A stretch of 64,000 bases of DNA from Gammaproteobacteria bacterium (GCA_015709615.1 CP054179.1:2914001-2978000), one strand, 5' to 3'. Positions 23,184 through 33,811 are shown, numbered from the stretch's first letter. A program made the numbers and translations. Notes: generated by a model not told the origin, from the sequence alone.

Positions 23184-23990
23184 ATGAATTTTCCTTTGAT
23201 TTTGTTCGTATTGCTGGTGATCACCGGTGGTATTTATTTGCTGGATTTCCTATTCTGGAAAAATAAACGCGCAGAGGAAGAAAGCGAGCCTTGGTGGATC
23301 GAGTATCCCAAGAGTTTTTTTCCGATCATTCTGATCGTTTTCAGTTTGCGTTCCTTCGTGATTGAACCGTTCAAGATTCCCTCGGGATCGATGATTCCGA
23401 CGCTACTGGTCGGTGACTTCATTCTGGTCAACAAATATACCTACGGAATCAGATTGCCGGTGATCAACAAGAAAATTATCGATATGAATGAACCGAAGCG
23501 CGGTGATGTGCTGGTATTCCGTTATCCGGAGGATCCCTCGATCGATTACATCAAGCGCGTGATCGGGGTGCCCGGCGATGTGATCACTTATCACAATAAG
23601 CAACTCATTATTAATGGCGAAGTGGTTAAGATGGAATACGACGGCGATTACAAATATGTGGAATCAGGTCTCGGCTATATCTATTCCGATCGTTATTCCG
23701 AGTATTTGAAGAAGGAAGAAAACCACTCGATTCTGATCAATCAGGATGTTAAAGGGTTGCAATATTCTAATGTCAGGGATTTTCCGTTTCGCGATCATTG
23801 CAAGTATCACCGCACGGGATTTACCTGCGAAGTGCCGCCGGGAAATTATTTCGCGCTCGGTGATAATCGCGACAGCAGCAGCGACAGCCGTTACTGGGGG
23901 TTTGTGCCGGAAGAGAATATTGTCGGCAAGGCTTTCATGATCTGGTGGAATTTTGGAAATTTTGAACGTATCGGCTTATCCATCAAGTAA
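23184..23990 (+). CDS. lepB: Signal peptidase I
   Basis: Inner-membrane serine-lysine protease that removes signal peptides. The ATG at 23184, preceded by GAAGGAATC, gives 268 residues; the frame also extends 9 codons upstream but without a good ribosome site. Membrane segments lie at about 4-23 and 45-60. The catalytic dyad is Ser69 (PSGSMIPT) and Lys124 (DYIKRVIG), and the C-terminal signature GDNRDSSSDSRYWG is complete. The lepA-lepB pairing is widely conserved. Confidence 0.97.
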   Translation: MNFPLILFVLLVITGGIYLLDFLFWKNKRAEEESEPWWIEYPKSFFPIILIVFSLRSFVIEPFKIPSGSMIPTLLVGDFILVNKYTYGIRLPVINKKIIDMNEPKRGDVLVFRYPEDPSIDYIKRVIGVPGDVITYHNKQLIINGEVVKMEYDGDYKYVESGLGYIYSDRYSEYLKKEENHSILINQDVKGLQYSNVRDFPFRDHCKYHRTGFTCEVPPGNYFALGDNRDSSSDSRYWGFVPEENIVGKAFMIWWNFGNFERIGLSIK

Positions 23991-24022
23991 TAGGTAAGTT
24001 TTTCTTAAACACGGAAAAGAGC

Positions 24023-24394
24023 ATGCAATATCACACGATGCGGCGAAAACAAAAGGGTATTAGTCTATCCGGTTTGCTCGTTTGGGCTGTGATTTTGATT
24101 CTGCTTGCAATTTCCGGTTTGAAGATTGCGCCGGCCTATATTGAATTTTCATCGATCCAAAAAAATCTGTCTGCCATTGTTAAAGATATTAACACGCAGA
24201 GTGCGGATTTGAATCAAATCAGAGTATTGTTCAGCAAGCGTGCCCAGATCGATAATATTAAATCCATTAATGCGCAAGACATTAAAATCAATAAGGAAAG
24301 TGGCCGTATCGTATTAAGCGCGAACTATACGGTAAGGATACCGCTGGTTTCCAACCTATCCTTGACGATAGATTTTGATGCAACCAGCGAGTAA
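24023..24394 (+). CDS. DUF4845 membrane-anchored protein
   Basis: A 123-residue protein with one N-terminal membrane helix (about 13-33, GLLVWAVILILLAISGLKI) and a small extracytoplasmic domain containing IAPAYIEFSSIQKNL. This is the DUF4845 pattern, and the family regularly sits between lepB and rnc in betaproteobacteria, as here. Function is unknown; it may help secretion or membrane quality control by association only. An alternative ATG lies five codons in. Confidence 0.88.
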   Translation: MQYHTMRRKQKGISLSGLLVWAVILILLAISGLKIAPAYIEFSSIQKNLSAIVKDINTQSADLNQIRVLFSKRAQIDNIKSINAQDIKINKESGRIVLSANYTVRIPLVSNLSLTIDFDATSE

Positions 24395-24406
24395 TGGTTG
24401 AACATC

Positions 24407-25114
24407 ATGCCAAGCGGAGCGCTACCAGGTATTCACCAATCGTTACTCGACCAATTTAGTCAACGTCTCGGGTATTCGTTTAAGCAACCCAAGCTATTGT
24501 TGGAAGCATTGACGCATCGAAGTCACAGCGCGGCGCACAACGAACGCCTTGAATTTCTCGGTGATGCGGTGCTGAATTGTGCGATTGCCGGATTGATTTA
24601 TAAGTGCTTCCCAGATCTGCCGGAAGGCGACTTATCGCGGCTGCGCGCCCATTTTGTCAATCAAAAAGCCTTATCCGGCATGGCGCTTAGTTTGCAGATG
24701 GATCAACTGATAAGATTGGGCGAAGGGGAATTAAAAAGTGGTGGTTGTCACCGTCCGTCTATCCTGGCCGATGCCTTTGAGGCCGTGCTGGGGGCCATTT
24801 ATGTCGATGAAGGCTATGCACAAGCGGAAGATGTGGTCAGTAAACTTTTTTTACCGTTGATGCAAAATATCGACCTTAAGACACACGGCAAAGACCCCAA
24901 AACATTATTACAGGAATTTTTGCAAAGCCAGAAACTGGCGTTGCCGGAGTATGTTGTCGTTACCACCAGCGGCAAGGCGCATAAACAGAAGTTCCAGGTG
25001 GATTGTGTGGTATCGGCGTTGAATATCCGCACCTCGGGGGAAGGCACAAGCCGCCGCGGCGCCGAGCAAGCCGCCGCAGAATTGGCTTATGAAGAAATCA
25101 GGTTTACGCCATGA
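24407..25114 (+). CDS. rnc: Ribonuclease III
   Basis: Double-strand RNA endonuclease processing rRNA and mRNA leaders. The signature ERLEFLGDAVLN holds the metal-binding acidic residues, and a second acidic cluster follows (ADAFEAVLGAIYVDEG). The dsRNA-binding domain occupies the C-terminal ~70 residues (PKTLLQEFLQSQ to GEGTSRRGAEQAAAELAYEEI). I chose the ATG at 24407 over the in-frame TTG three codons earlier, giving 235 residues. It lies 12 nt after the DUF4845 gene. Confidence 0.96.
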   Translation: MPSGALPGIHQSLLDQFSQRLGYSFKQPKLLLEALTHRSHSAAHNERLEFLGDAVLNCAIAGLIYKCFPDLPEGDLSRLRAHFVNQKALSGMALSLQMDQLIRLGEGELKSGGCHRPSILADAFEAVLGAIYVDEGYAQAEDVVSKLFLPLMQNIDLKTHGKDPKTLLQEFLQSQKLALPEYVVVTTSGKAHKQKFQVDCVVSALNIRTSGEGTSRRGAEQAAAELAYEEIRFTP

Positions 25115-25153
25115 GCACCGCATTCTTGAAGACTCTCTTGAAGATTGTTCGGA

Positions 25154-26047
25154 ATGATTGCTGACGCCGATTTTCGTACCGGCTACGTCGCCATTATCGG
25201 CCGCCCTAATGTGGGTAAGTCGACGTTACTCAATAAGCTGTTGCAGCAAAAGATCAGTATCACATCGAGAAAAGCCCAGACCACGCGTTTTCGCATTAAC
25301 GGTATTCTGACCGATCGACAAACGCAGTTTGTGTTTGTCGATACGCCCGGCTTCCAGACGCAATATACCAACCGCTTGAATGCGGCAATGAACCGGGTGG
25401 TGACGCAAAGCATGCAGGATGTGAACGTTATTCTGTTTGTCATCGAAGCGATGCGGTTTGATGAGCGGGATATAGCCGCGCTGAAAATCCTGCCGGAAAA
25501 TGTTCCGGTTATTTTGGTCGTCAATAAAATCGATAAGCTGGCTGACAAAAAGCTGCTGCTGCCGTTCTTGAAAGAAGTGGCGCAAGCATTTGCGTTTGCC
25601 GACATTATACCGGTGAGTGCTATGCATAAGATTCAGTTGCCGGACTTGCTCAATGTGATCCGGAGCTATTTGCCGGTGAATCCGCCGTTGTTCGGTCAAG
25701 ACGAAGTGACCGATCGCAGCGAGCGTTTTATCGCCGGGGAATTTATCCGGGAGAAGCTATTCCGTCTGGTTGGCGATGAAATTCCCTACTCGACCAGTGT
25801 CGTGGTCGATCAGTTTAAACTGGAAGATGAGTTGTATAAGGTTTATGCCACGATTCTCGTTGAGAAACCGAATCAGAAAGCGATTGTCATTGGTAAAAAA
25901 GGTGAAAAGCTGAAGCAAATCGCTACCCAGGCGCGCCAGGACATGGAATTGCTATTGGGCGGCAAAGTGTATCTGGAAGTGTGGGTGAAAGTGAAAAGCG
26001 GCTGGGCTGATAGTGAAAGTGTGCTGAGGAATCTTGGTTATGAATAA
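25154..26047 (+). CDS. era: GTPase Era
   Basis: Essential GTPase for 16S rRNA maturation and 30S assembly. Motifs are G1 [10 protein letters not shown]3 DTPGFQ and G4 NKID. The C-terminal KH domain (from about residue 215) contains [12 protein letters not shown], the RNA-binding loop. ATG at 25154 gives 297 residues; an in-frame TTG three codons upstream is the other option. In most betaproteobacteria recO follows era; here only 41 nt separate era from pdxJ and recO is not present at this site. Confidence 0.97.
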   Translation: MIADADFRTGYVAIIGRPNVGKSTLLNKLLQQKISITSRKAQTTRFRINGILTDRQTQFVFVDTPGFQTQYTNRLNAAMNRVVTQSMQDVNVILFVIEAMRFDERDIAALKILPENVPVILVVNKIDKLADKKLLLPFLKEVAQAFAFADIIPVSAMHKIQLPDLLNVIRSYLPVNPPLFGQDEVTDRSERFIAGEFIREKLFRLVGDEIPYSTSVVVDQFKLEDELYKVYATILVEKPNQKAIVIGKKGEKLKQIATQARQDMELLLGGKVYLEVWVKVKSGWADSESVLRNLGYE

Positions 26048-26088
26048 CCCGCTGGAAATTTCTTTGAGCGGTATCCTGGAAAATTGCA

Positions 26089-26817
26089 ATGATGATTGAA
26101 TTAGGTGTGAATATAGATCATGTGGCGACGTTACGGCAGGCGCGCGGCACAACCTATCCGGATCCGGTCGAAGCGGCGCTGATCGCCGAATCCGCCGGAG
26201 CGGATGCGATTACCTTGCACCTGCGCGAAGACCGCCGCCATATTCAGGATCGCGATGTCGAAATTTTGCGCGACCGGCTGACTACCCGGATGAACCTGGA
26301 AAGTGCGGTGACCGATGAAATGATCGGCATCGCGCTGCGCATAAAACCGCATGATATTTGCCTGGTGCCGGAAAGGCGCGAAGAATTGACGACCGAAGGC
26401 GGGCTCGATGTCGTGAAGCATTTCGATCAAGTGCAGCGCGCATGCCGGAAACTGGCGCAAGCGGGAATTCGCGTGTCGTTGTTCATCAATGCCGATCCGC
26501 TGCAAATTGATGCGGCTGCGCGTGCCAGTGCGCCGGTGATCGAAATTCATACCGGCGGTTATGCCGATGCGCATACATCGCAAGCGCAAGCAGAGCAATT
26601 TGCCGCCATTCAAAAAGCAGTTGATTTGGGTATCGCTCTGGGTCTGAAGGTCAACGCCGGTCACGGCTTGCATTATGGCAATGTACAGGCGATTGCCGCC
26701 ATTCCCGGCATTTCCGAGCTGAATATCGGTCACGCGATTGTGGCGCGGGCGATTTTTACCGGTTTCAAGCAAGCTGTGCAGGAAATGAAACAGTTGATGC
26801 TGGAAGCGCGCGCGTGA
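26089..26817 (+). CDS. pdxJ: Pyridoxine 5'-phosphate synthase
   Basis: Condenses 1-deoxyxylulose 5-phosphate with 3-amino-2-oxopropyl phosphate to give pyridoxine 5'-phosphate, the last ring-forming step of DXP-dependent vitamin B6 synthesis. The 242-residue TIM barrel shows the family motifs [51 protein letters not shown] and [11 protein letters not shown]. It overlaps acpS by 4 nt. Confidence 0.98.
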   Translation: MMIELGVNIDHVATLRQARGTTYPDPVEAALIAESAGADAITLHLREDRRHIQDRDVEILRDRLTTRMNLESAVTDEMIGIALRIKPHDICLVPERREELTTEGGLDVVKHFDQVQRACRKLAQAGIRVSLFINADPLQIDAAARASAPVIEIHTGGYADAHTSQAQAEQFAAIQKAVDLGIALGLKVNAGHGLHYGNVQAIAAIPGISELNIGHAIVARAIFTGFKQAVQEMKQLMLEARA

Positions 26818-27191
26818 TCTACGGTATCGGCACCGATATCGTCGAATCGGCCCGTATCGCTCAATCGCTAGATCGTTATGGCGAGCGCTTTGCGCGGCGC
26901 ATTTTGACCGACAGCGAGTGGCAGGAATACCATTCGAGCAGTAAGCCGGTTTTGTATTTGGCCGGCCGCTTTGCCGCCAAGGAAGCATTGTCCAAGGCGA
27001 TGGGCACGGGATTGCGCCATCCGGTGAATTTCACGCATATCACGATCACGCACGACGATCTGGGCAAACCGTTTTTTCAATTCCATCCCGAACTCGATCG
27101 ACTCATCAACGACCGGGGCATTACGCAGCATCATCTTTCCATCAGCGATGAGATCACGATGGTGTGCGCCTTTGTCGTGCTGGAAAAATAA
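26814..27191 (+). CDS. acpS: Holo-[acyl-carrier-protein] synthase
   Basis: Transfers 4'-phosphopantetheine from CoA to ACP. The 125-residue protein has the two AcpS signatures, [14 protein letters not shown] with the catalytic Asp, and [14 protein letters not shown] with the metal-binding Glu. It starts with GTG in the overlap GTGA with the end of pdxJ, the usual coupled pdxJ-acpS arrangement. Confidence 0.97.
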   Translation: MIYGIGTDIVESARIAQSLDRYGERFARRILTDSEWQEYHSSSKPVLYLAGRFAAKEALSKAMGTGLRHPVNFTHITITHDDLGKPFFQFHPELDRLINDRGITQHHLSISDEITMVCAFVVLEK

Positions 27192-27193
27192 CC

Positions 27194-28246
27194 ATGCCGC
27201 TCGGACCCGTGATGCTCGATATCGCCGGTACGCAGTTGACCGGAGACGATAAGCGCAGGTTGCTGCATCCGCTCACCGGTGGGGTGATTCTTTTTTCTCG
27301 CAATTACACCGATCATCGCCAATTGATCGAATTGACACAGCAGATTCATGCGTTGCGCAACCCGCATTTGCTGATCGCGGTCGATCATGAAGGTGGCCGC
27401 GTGCAGCGTTTCCGCGAAGACTTCACACCTTTGCCCGCGATGCGCGAACTGGGAAAAATCTGGGATAAGCAACCCGCGCGTGCGCGCCATCTTGCGCTGC
27501 AAACCGGTTATGTGCTGGCGGCGGAGTTGAATGCCTGCGGCGTCGACTTCAGTTTCACGCCAGTGCTGGATATCGATCATGGGCAGAGCGGTGTGATCGG
27601 TGATCGTGCTTTTCATGCCGATCCGCAAACGGTTTCCGATCTGGCGCAGCAGCTGATGCTCGGACTGAAAAAGGGCGGCATGCCGGCAATCGGCAAGCAT
27701 TTTCCTGGGCACGGTTATATCCGCGCCGATTCGCACGTGCAAAAATCCATTGACCCGCGCCGCTACGCCGATATCGAGATGTGTGACCTGATTCCTTTCC
27801 GGCAAATGATTAATTGCGGATTGACCGGCATCATGCCGGCGCATGTGATTTACCCCAAAGTGGATGCGAAACCGGCGGGCTTTTCAAACTTCTGGTTACA
27901 GAAAGTGTTACGCACCGAATTGCAATTCGAAGGCTGTATTTTCAGTGACGATTTAAGCATGCGCGGCGCCGGAGAATTTCTGGAATCGATGCTGGCGCGA
28001 GCGCAAGCGGCGCTGGCAGCCGGTTGCGACATGATCTTGGTGTGCAATAATTCCACCGGTGCCGATGAAATTTTAAACGGTTTGCAATGGGAAATGCCCG
28101 CCACCAGTCTTTCCCGTCTGGCGCGCATGCACGCCCGCAGTCACGCAGGTTCATGGATAAAATTACGCGAAAACGGCGATTATGTTCAGGCGGTGCGAGA
28201 AATCGGCGGCATCGGCTGCGCCAGCGGCGAATTGCCGTTGCAGTAG
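27194..28246 (+). CDS. nagZ: Beta-N-acetylhexosaminidase (cell-wall recycling)
   Basis: Family 3 glycosidase removing N-acetylglucosamine from muropeptides in the cytosol. The signature [14 protein letters not shown] contains the catalytic loop histidine and aspartate region of NagZ, and [10 protein letters not shown] holds the nucleophile Asp. ATG at 27194 follows the acpS stop by 2 nt and gives 350 residues; the frame is open 10 codons further upstream inside acpS but that is unlikely to be used. Last gene of the lepA-nagZ run. Confidence 0.96.
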   Translation: MPLGPVMLDIAGTQLTGDDKRRLLHPLTGGVILFSRNYTDHRQLIELTQQIHALRNPHLLIAVDHEGGRVQRFREDFTPLPAMRELGKIWDKQPARARHLALQTGYVLAAELNACGVDFSFTPVLDIDHGQSGVIGDRAFHADPQTVSDLAQQLMLGLKKGGMPAIGKHFPGHGYIRADSHVQKSIDPRRYADIEMCDLIPFRQMINCGLTGIMPAHVIYPKVDAKPAGFSNFWLQKVLRTELQFEGCIFSDDLSMRGAGEFLESMLARAQAALAAGCDMILVCNNSTGADEILNGLQWEMPATSLSRLARMHARSHAGSWIKLRENGDYVQAVREIGGIGCASGELPLQ

Positions 28247-28335
28247 ATTGAATCCGTCCAACAAAACAAATCATCGGCAGCAGTTTTTTCCTTTAAAATT
28301 ACGCCTTAATTTTGGTCTATTGATAAGGTTGAATC

Positions 28336-29796
28336 ATGTCGGAAATTTTTGATGTAGCAGTTATCGGCGCAGGTCCGGGCGGTTACGTTGCGGCGATCCG
28401 TTGCGCGCAGCTGGGTTTGAATACCGTATGTATCGATGAGTGGAAAAATCCCAAAGGCAAAGCAAGTCTCGGCGGCACCTGCCTGAACGTCGGCTGCATT
28501 CCGTCCAAAGCATTATTGGAATCGTCGGAAAATTATTTTGGAATTCAGCACAAGATGTCCGCACACGGTATCGCGGCGGAGAATGTCACCGTCGATGTTC
28601 CTGTCATGATTGCGCGCAAAGACAAAATTGTGACGATGTTCACCGCCGGTATCGCTTCGCTGTTCAAGAAGAACAAAGTGAAATCGATGCATGGTCGCGG
28701 AACGCTGCTGCAACGCGAAGCATCCGCTAACGTTTGGCAAATAAAAGTGGACGATAATGGTAATGCTGAAACGATTCAGGCCAAGCATGTCATCGTGGCA
28801 ACCGGCTCCGTGCCGCGGCCACTACCTTTTGCGCCGGTCGATAATGTCATGATTCTGGACAATGCCGGAGCCTTGGCGTTAACGGAAGTGCCCAAGCGGC
28901 TGGGGGTGATCGGCGCGGGGGTGATCGGATTGGAAATGGGTAGCGTGTGGCGCAGGCTGGGCGCGGAAGTGACGATTCTTGAAGCCATGCCGGGTTTCCT
29001 GATGGCGGCGGATGAGCAAGTTGCTAAGGAAGCTAAAAGCATATTTGCCAAGGAGCCAGGGTTACAGATCAATACCGGTGTCAATATCAAATCGGTCAAA
29101 GTGGCCAGTGATACGGTCAGCGTCAGTTATAGCGACTCGGATAACCAGGAACAGGCTCTGGAGGTCGATAAGTTGATTGTCGCGATCGGCCGCATTCCGA
29201 ATACTGCGGGATTGGGTGTTCAGGAAAACGGCTTACAGGTGGATGAACGCGGATTTATCGTGGTCGACCAATATTGCCGCACCAATCTGGCGAATGTTTA
29301 TGCCGTCGGCGACGTGGTGCGCGGCCCCATGCTGGCGCACAAGGCTTCCGAAGAGGGTGTGGCGGTTGCGGAAACGATCCTGCATGTGGAAAAAGGCCAA
29401 GCCGGTGAGCTTGAAGCGGTCGATTTCAATACCGTGCCGTGGGTGATTTATACCGTGCCGGAAATTGCCTGGGTGGGAAAGAATGAACAGGAGTTAAGAG
29501 CGGCTGGTATTGCCTATAAAGCGGGTCAATTCCCGTTTATCGCCAACGGCCGCGCGCGCGCCATGGGCGAAACGAGCGGATTCATCAAAGTACTGGCGGA
29601 CGAGAAAACCGATCGCGTATTGGGTGTTCACATGATCGGCCCGCATGTATCGGAACTCATTTCAGAAGCTGTGATGGCCATGAAATTTTCCGCCAGCAGC
29701 CAGGATATCGCCTGTATTGTGCATGCGCATCCATCGTTATCGGAAGTATTCCATGAAGCTGCACTTGGCGTGGATAAGCGGGCTTTGCATATTTGA
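28336..29796 (+). CDS. lpdA: Dihydrolipoyl dehydrogenase
   Basis: FAD flavoprotein (E3) reoxidising dihydrolipoamide in pyruvate and 2-oxoglutarate dehydrogenases and glycine cleavage. The FAD-binding GAGPGGY is near residue 11, the redox disulfide is in [16 protein letters not shown], the NAD-binding [10 protein letters not shown] near residue 195, and the C-terminal catalytic [13 protein letters not shown] is intact. At 486 residues it is slightly longer than bacterial average (~475). No E1 or E2 genes lie beside it, so the subunit serves complexes coded elsewhere. Confidence 0.96.
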   Translation: MSEIFDVAVIGAGPGGYVAAIRCAQLGLNTVCIDEWKNPKGKASLGGTCLNVGCIPSKALLESSENYFGIQHKMSAHGIAAENVTVDVPVMIARKDKIVTMFTAGIASLFKKNKVKSMHGRGTLLQREASANVWQIKVDDNGNAETIQAKHVIVATGSVPRPLPFAPVDNVMILDNAGALALTEVPKRLGVIGAGVIGLEMGSVWRRLGAEVTILEAMPGFLMAADEQVAKEAKSIFAKEPGLQINTGVNIKSVKVASDTVSVSYSDSDNQEQALEVDKLIVAIGRIPNTAGLGVQENGLQVDERGFIVVDQYCRTNLANVYAVGDVVRGPMLAHKASEEGVAVAETILHVEKGQAGELEAVDFNTVPWVIYTVPEIAWVGKNEQELRAAGIAYKAGQFPFIANGRARAMGETSGFIKVLADEKTDRVLGVHMIGPHVSELISEAVMAMKFSASSQDIACIVHAHPSLSEVFHEAALGVDKRALHI

Positions 29797-30048
29797 AATT
29801 ACCACTGGCAATTCCTGCATTACGGCACTCTTATCCAGGATTGCTGAAAATGCTTGCAAAAGCAATTTCCGGGAAACGCTGAATAATTTGTTCATTGTTC
29901 TGTGTTTCCTGAGGAAAGCTCTAAGAATGGTAGGGGCGACGGTCGGATAATTTGAATCAGGCGGAAAAACGGATTTTACGCTAGGTAAATGAGTATTTTT
30001 GAGCCTGATTTCAATGCAGTATGATCGCAGCAGTTTTTCAGAGCATTT

Positions 30049-30486
30049 TTAGAAGCAATGTGTCTTGTCCGGATCTACAGTGCAAGACCAGCGCAAATGA
30101 TGCATGCCGGCTGATTTGTTTACCAGATAATCGGCTCTGAGCTGTTTGTTTTGTTCTACGGATAAAGCAGCGGTTTCAGGAATAAAACGCTCTTCGCTCC
30201 AGAACCGGATTCTGCAAAATTGATCGGACGGGCTGCACAACCGGTTGATGGCGGCGCTGTAGACCGTTTTGTCGGTGTAAACGGCGTGGTCGACCAGTAC
30301 TAAATTAACAAATTTCCCTGAAGTGCCCATTTCCACTTTCCTGACGAGACGCCATCCGTTTCCGCTATCCAATTGAGATTCGGCTGCGGATTCATCGTGG
30401 CTATGGTCATGGCCTTCATGAGCAAAACTGTTGAAAGGTAAAGCAAGTATCAAAAACAATAAAGCGGTTGGTAATAATTTACGCAT
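30049..30486 (-). CDS. Exported protein with His-rich N terminus
   Basis: A 145-residue protein not assigned to a family. It has a clear signal peptide (residues 1-22, cleavage after SFA), and the mature N terminus begins HEGHDHSHDE, a likely metal-binding stretch. The rest contains four cysteines (SAINRLCSPSDQFCRIRFW and RWSCTVDPDKTHCF), which could form two disulfides. The start has CCAGGGAGAATTT upstream. It is divergent from the periplasmic carbonic anhydrase gene, which hints at a shared compartment, not a shared function. Confidence 0.82.
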   Translation of the reverse strand: MRKLLPTALLFLILALPFNSFAHEGHDHSHDESAAESQLDSGNGWRLVRKVEMGTSGKFVNLVLVDHAVYTDKTVYSAAINRLCSPSDQFCRIRFWSEERFIPETAALSVEQNKQLRADYLVNKSAGMHHLRWSCTVDPDKTHCF

Positions 30487-30711
30487 AAATTCTCCCTGGC
30501 AAATGCCAATTCATTTATTAAAATGGAATTTTATTTCGTGTTAACGCATTGCTTCCAGATCAGTTTTTCTTCTCCGGATAATTCTTGCAGCGGGGCAGTA
30601 TACTTGAAAATCAAGTTTTGAACATTAGTGATAATGGGTTTTGTGAGCGCCTGAGTGCCGAGGGTGTAGAATCGGCGCTTTGGTCAATTCGGCAGGGATA
30701 GGATTTTCAGT

Positions 30712-31491
30712 ATGTGTTATCGATGTGAACAATCCGGTGATCTCACTCAAGACTCCGGCATATGCAGCGGCAGGCGGACGTTCGTCAAATTATCAGCAGC
30801 ATCCGCGCTGAGTTTGGGGATGACGTATGCCGGAATTGCATCAATGGCGAATAGTATCGCTGCCGAGCCGCCCTATACCGTAGTTCCGCCCAAGCCGGAA
30901 AATGTGCTGACACCGGATCAAGCGTTGGAAAGACTGATGCAAGGCAATGAACGCTACGTTTCGGGTAAATCCAAACCGCTTGATTTTCATGACATTCAAT
31001 CCGCTTTGGTGAGCGGGCAGAATCCCTATGCCACCATACTCGGTTGCTCAGACTCCAGAGTCAGTCCCGAGCATTGTTTCGACGAAGCGCTGGGTGATTT
31101 GTTTGTGGCGCGCGGTGCCGGAAATTATTTAACCAACGATAACGTCGCTACCATTGAGTATTCGGTTGCCGTGTTGAATACGCCTTTGATCATGGTGCTG
31201 GGTCATGAAAGTTGCGGTGCGGTCAAGGCGGCGGTGGAAGCGGTTGACCATCACAAGGATTTTCCCGGTCATATCCAATTGCTGGCCAGCGCGATTGCTC
31301 CGGCTGTCAGGGCCGTCAATGACACCTCTAGCAGCCGGTTGATTAATGTAACCAAAATGAACGTCATCATGACGGTTGAAAGACTCAGGACCAAAACGCC
31401 GGTTCTGGATTACTATCACGATCAGAAGAAAATTCGTGTGGTGGGTGGGATATATCATTTGGAAACCGGTAAAGTTGAGCTGATTGCTTAA
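30712..31491 (+). CDS. Beta-class carbonic anhydrase with Tat signal
   Basis: Zinc enzyme interconverting CO2 and bicarbonate. The catalytic core shows Cys112-x-Asp114-x-Arg116 (GCSDSR) and His165-x2-Cys168 (GHESCGA), complete ligands of a beta carbonic anhydrase. Before it lies GRRTFVKLSAASALSLG, a twin-arginine motif (Arg21-Arg22) and hydrophobic stretch, so export to the periplasm by Tat is likely. The first 20 residues, with three cysteines including CYRC, are unusual for a signal peptide n-region; the true start could be later, but no other ATG precedes the twin arginines. Useful to an autotroph for CO2 supply. Confidence 0.92.
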   Translation: MCYRCEQSGDLTQDSGICSGRRTFVKLSAASALSLGMTYAGIASMANSIAAEPPYTVVPPKPENVLTPDQALERLMQGNERYVSGKSKPLDFHDIQSALVSGQNPYATILGCSDSRVSPEHCFDEALGDLFVARGAGNYLTNDNVATIEYSVAVLNTPLIMVLGHESCGAVKAAVEAVDHHKDFPGHIQLLASAIAPAVRAVNDTSSSRLINVTKMNVIMTVERLRTKTPVLDYYHDQKKIRVVGGIYHLETGKVELIA

Positions 31492-31586
31492 AATTCATTG
31501 TGCACCGCCATGGACGTGTTTTCGGGCATGGTCAGCGCAATTACATTTGTGGCATTTGGCGGTTTCGGTTAGAATCCGCTTTTCCC

Positions 31587-31663
31587 AGGCGCGTAGCTCA
31601 GTTGGTTAGAGCACCACCTTGACATGGTGGGGGTCGTTGGTTCGAGTCCAATCGCGCCTACCA
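31587..31663 (+). tRNA. tRNA-Val (GAC)
   Basis: Cloverleaf with acceptor AGGCGCG/CGCGCCT, anticodon stem CCACC/GGTGG around TTGACAT giving GAC, T-arm GGTTCGAGTCC and encoded CCA at 31661-31663. It stands alone, with no integrase or attachment repeat nearby. Confidence 0.97.
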
Positions 31664-31930
31664 ACCGGCCAATCCGGCAATATCCCGCACCGCTTCCGCT
31701 TGAGCAATCAATGCTCTATCGTATTTTGTCATCGCGTATTAAAAACGGTCAAAAATGAAATCGCAGATTCAATTTCATGCATGCTGTTCCGGTAGCTGCA
31801 AAAAACCTTAAGTGTCGATGAAACTAACTTGTATCCCAAGACTCAATGGCTATAATTTATTGAATCTGCGTTGAGTAAAAGGGCATGGCGCATAAATTAA
31901 AACTGGTATATACCGAATTTGGGAGAAAAC

Positions 31931-32428
31931 ATGATGCGGTTGCAGAATAAAAAAAGAATCATTGGATATTTCGTATTGACGATGGCCTTGTTGTTTTCTA
32001 CAGCCGGCAGTGCGGTGGCGGAGCAGATCGGCAGTGTTTCGACTAAATTCAAATTGTTGGGCGCAAATGACAAGATTGTGATCGAGGCATTTGACGATCC
32101 GGAAATTCCCGGCGCCACCTGCTATTTAAGCCGGGCAAAAACCGGCGGTGTTAGTGGCACGGTTGGTGTGGCTGAAGACACATCGGATGCTTCGATAGCC
32201 TGCCGCCAGATCGGGCCGATTACGTTGCCGGAGAAAGTAAAGAACGGCCAGGAAGACGGCAAGGAAGTTTTTAAAAAGAGCACGTCGCTGCTGTTCAAAA
32301 CATTACAAGTGGTCCGATTTTATGACGCCAAACGCAATGTGCTGGTGTATCTGACGTATAGCGACCGGATTATCGAAGGCTCGCCGAAGAATAGCATTTC
32401 GATCATTCCGGTTACGCCGTGGCACTGA
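31931..32428 (+). CDS. creA: CreA family exported protein
   Basis: A 165-residue periplasmic protein of the CreA family, whose role is not established. A signal peptide ends near SAVAEQIG, then the family signatures [38 protein letters not shown] and [17 protein letters not shown] follow. Start ATG at 31931 is preceded by GGGAG; the frame extends four codons further upstream without a better ribosome site. It keeps both conserved cysteines. Monocistronic except perhaps for a tiny frame just downstream. Confidence 0.93.
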   Translation: MMRLQNKKRIIGYFVLTMALLFSTAGSAVAEQIGSVSTKFKLLGANDKIVIEAFDDPEIPGATCYLSRAKTGGVSGTVGVAEDTSDASIACRQIGPITLPEKVKNGQEDGKEVFKKSTSLLFKTLQVVRFYDAKRNVLVYLTYSDRIIEGSPKNSISIIPVTPWH

Positions 32429-32440
32429 AGGAACGGTTAT

Positions 32441-32500
32441 ATGAGCGATAAAGAATTGCAAAATTTATTAGGTTCATTGATGGTAATTAAGCACGCCTAA
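32441..32500 (+). CDS. Possible 19-residue peptide
   Basis: ATG at 32441 with AAGGA eight nt upstream opens a 19-codon frame (MSDKELQNLLGSLMVIKHA) ending at TAA 32498-32500, 12 nt after creA. The spacing and ribosome site are good, but the peptide matches nothing I know and could be chance or the remnant of a longer gene. Confidence 0.25.
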   Translation: MSDKELQNLLGSLMVIKHA

Positions 32501-32557
32501 TATTATAATCACGAGTTATTTCTTACCTGTTGCTTTCATTGGCCGACATTATTTTTC

Positions 32558-33811
32558 ATGCAGTTATTCGCCTTCGGTATCAATCATAATACTGCGCCGC
32601 TGGATGTGCGCGAGCAGGTGACTTTTCCCGAAAATACCATGGAACTGGCTTTGCGGGATTTGGTCGGGCGCAATCCGATTAAGGAAGCCGCGATTGTGTC
32701 CACGTGCAATCGCACCGAAGTCTATTGCTGTACCGATAGACCGGAAGAAGCCATGGCGTGGCTGGCCGATTTTCATCACTTACCGACGCGCGAACTGGAC
32801 CCTTATTTATACAAATTTCCGCGTGAACATGCGGTAAAACATGCCTTCCGCGTTGCCAGCGGATTGGATTCCATGGTGCTGGGTGAGCCGCAAATACTCG
32901 GGCAACTGAAAAATGCGGTGAAATCGGCGGAACACGCCGGGACGCTCGGCTTATTGCTGCATAAACTGTTTCAACGCACATTCTATGTCGCCAAGGAAGT
33001 GCGCACATCAACCGAAATTGGCACCAGCTCGGTATCCATGGCCGCCGCTGCAGCGCGCCTGGCCGAACGGATTTTCGGCGATATTGGCGAACAACGTGTT
33101 TTGTTTATCGGCGCCGGAGAAATGATCGAATTGTGCGCCAATCACTTTGCCGCGCGCAATCCCAAGAAAATTACCGTAGCAAACCGTACCACCGAACGTG
33201 CAGAGGCGCTGGCGGATCGTTTCGGCGCGCAGGCGATTACGCTCAGCGATTTGCCGGAACAATTGGCGTTGCATGACATCGTCGTAACCTGTACCGCCAG
33301 TCCGCTGCCGATTTTGGGTAAGGGCATGGTCGAGCGTGCGATCAAGATCCGCAAGCACCGCCCCATCTTCATCGTCGATTTGGCTGTGCCGCGCGATGTG
33401 GAATCCGAAGTGGCCGAACTGGACGACGTGTTTCTCTACTATGTCGACGATTTGGCGGAGATTGTCAAAGAAGGGCTGGATTCTCGTCAAAATGCGGTGG
33501 CGCAGGCTGAAACCATCATCGATTCCAATGTCGTCGACTTCATGCGTTGGCTGGCAACCCGGGAAATGGTGCCAACTATCCGCGCGTTGCGTGATCAGGG
33601 GGAGCGTTACCGCCGCCACGAACTGGAGCGGGCGCACAAACTGCTGGAGAAAGGCGAAGATCCAAAAAAAGTCTTGGAAGCGTTCAGTAACGGCTTAACC
33701 AATAAATTCCTGCATGTACCATCCAGCGCTTTGAACCACGCGGCAGCTGACGAACGCGAAGAATTAGTCGATCTGATTAACCGGCTATACCAACTGCACC
33801 GCCCGCAATGA
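32558..33811 (+). CDS. hemA: Glutamyl-tRNA reductase
   Basis: First step of C5-pathway tetrapyrrole synthesis: reduces Glu-tRNA(Glu) to glutamate-1-semialdehyde with NADPH. The nucleophile cysteine is in [10 protein letters not shown], the NADPH site in [12 protein letters not shown], and the 417-residue length is normal with the C-terminal dimerisation helix. Heme demand is high in ammonia oxidisers, which are rich in c-type cytochromes. It overlaps prfA by 4 nt (ATGA). Confidence 0.98.
   Translation: MQLFAFGINHNTAPLDVREQVTFPENTMELALRDLVGRNPIKEAAIVSTCNRTEVYCCTDRPEEAMAWLADFHHLPTRELDPYLYKFPREHAVKHAFRVASGLDSMVLGEPQILGQLKNAVKSAEHAGTLGLLLHKLFQRTFYVAKEVRTSTEIGTSSVSMAAAAARLAERIFGDIGEQRVLFIGAGEMIELCANHFAARNPKKITVANRTTERAEALADRFGAQAITLSDLPEQLALHDIVVTCTASPLPILGKGMVERAIKIRKHRPIFIVDLAVPRDVESEVAELDDVFLYYVDDLAEIVKEGLDSRQNAVAQAETIIDSNVVDFMRWLATREMVPTIRALRDQGERYRRHELERAHKLLEKGEDPKKVLEAFSNGLTNKFLHVPSSALNHAAADEREELVDLINRLYQLHRPQ

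Noticed and set aside
26131..26988. 285-codon minus-strand frame opposite pdxJ and acpS
   Set aside because: It lies antisense to two certain genes and its composition is that of a codon shadow; no recognisable motifs.
31587..31663. tRNA-Val as an integration site of a mobile element
   Set aside because: No integrase, direct repeat of the tRNA end or phage gene is found nearby.
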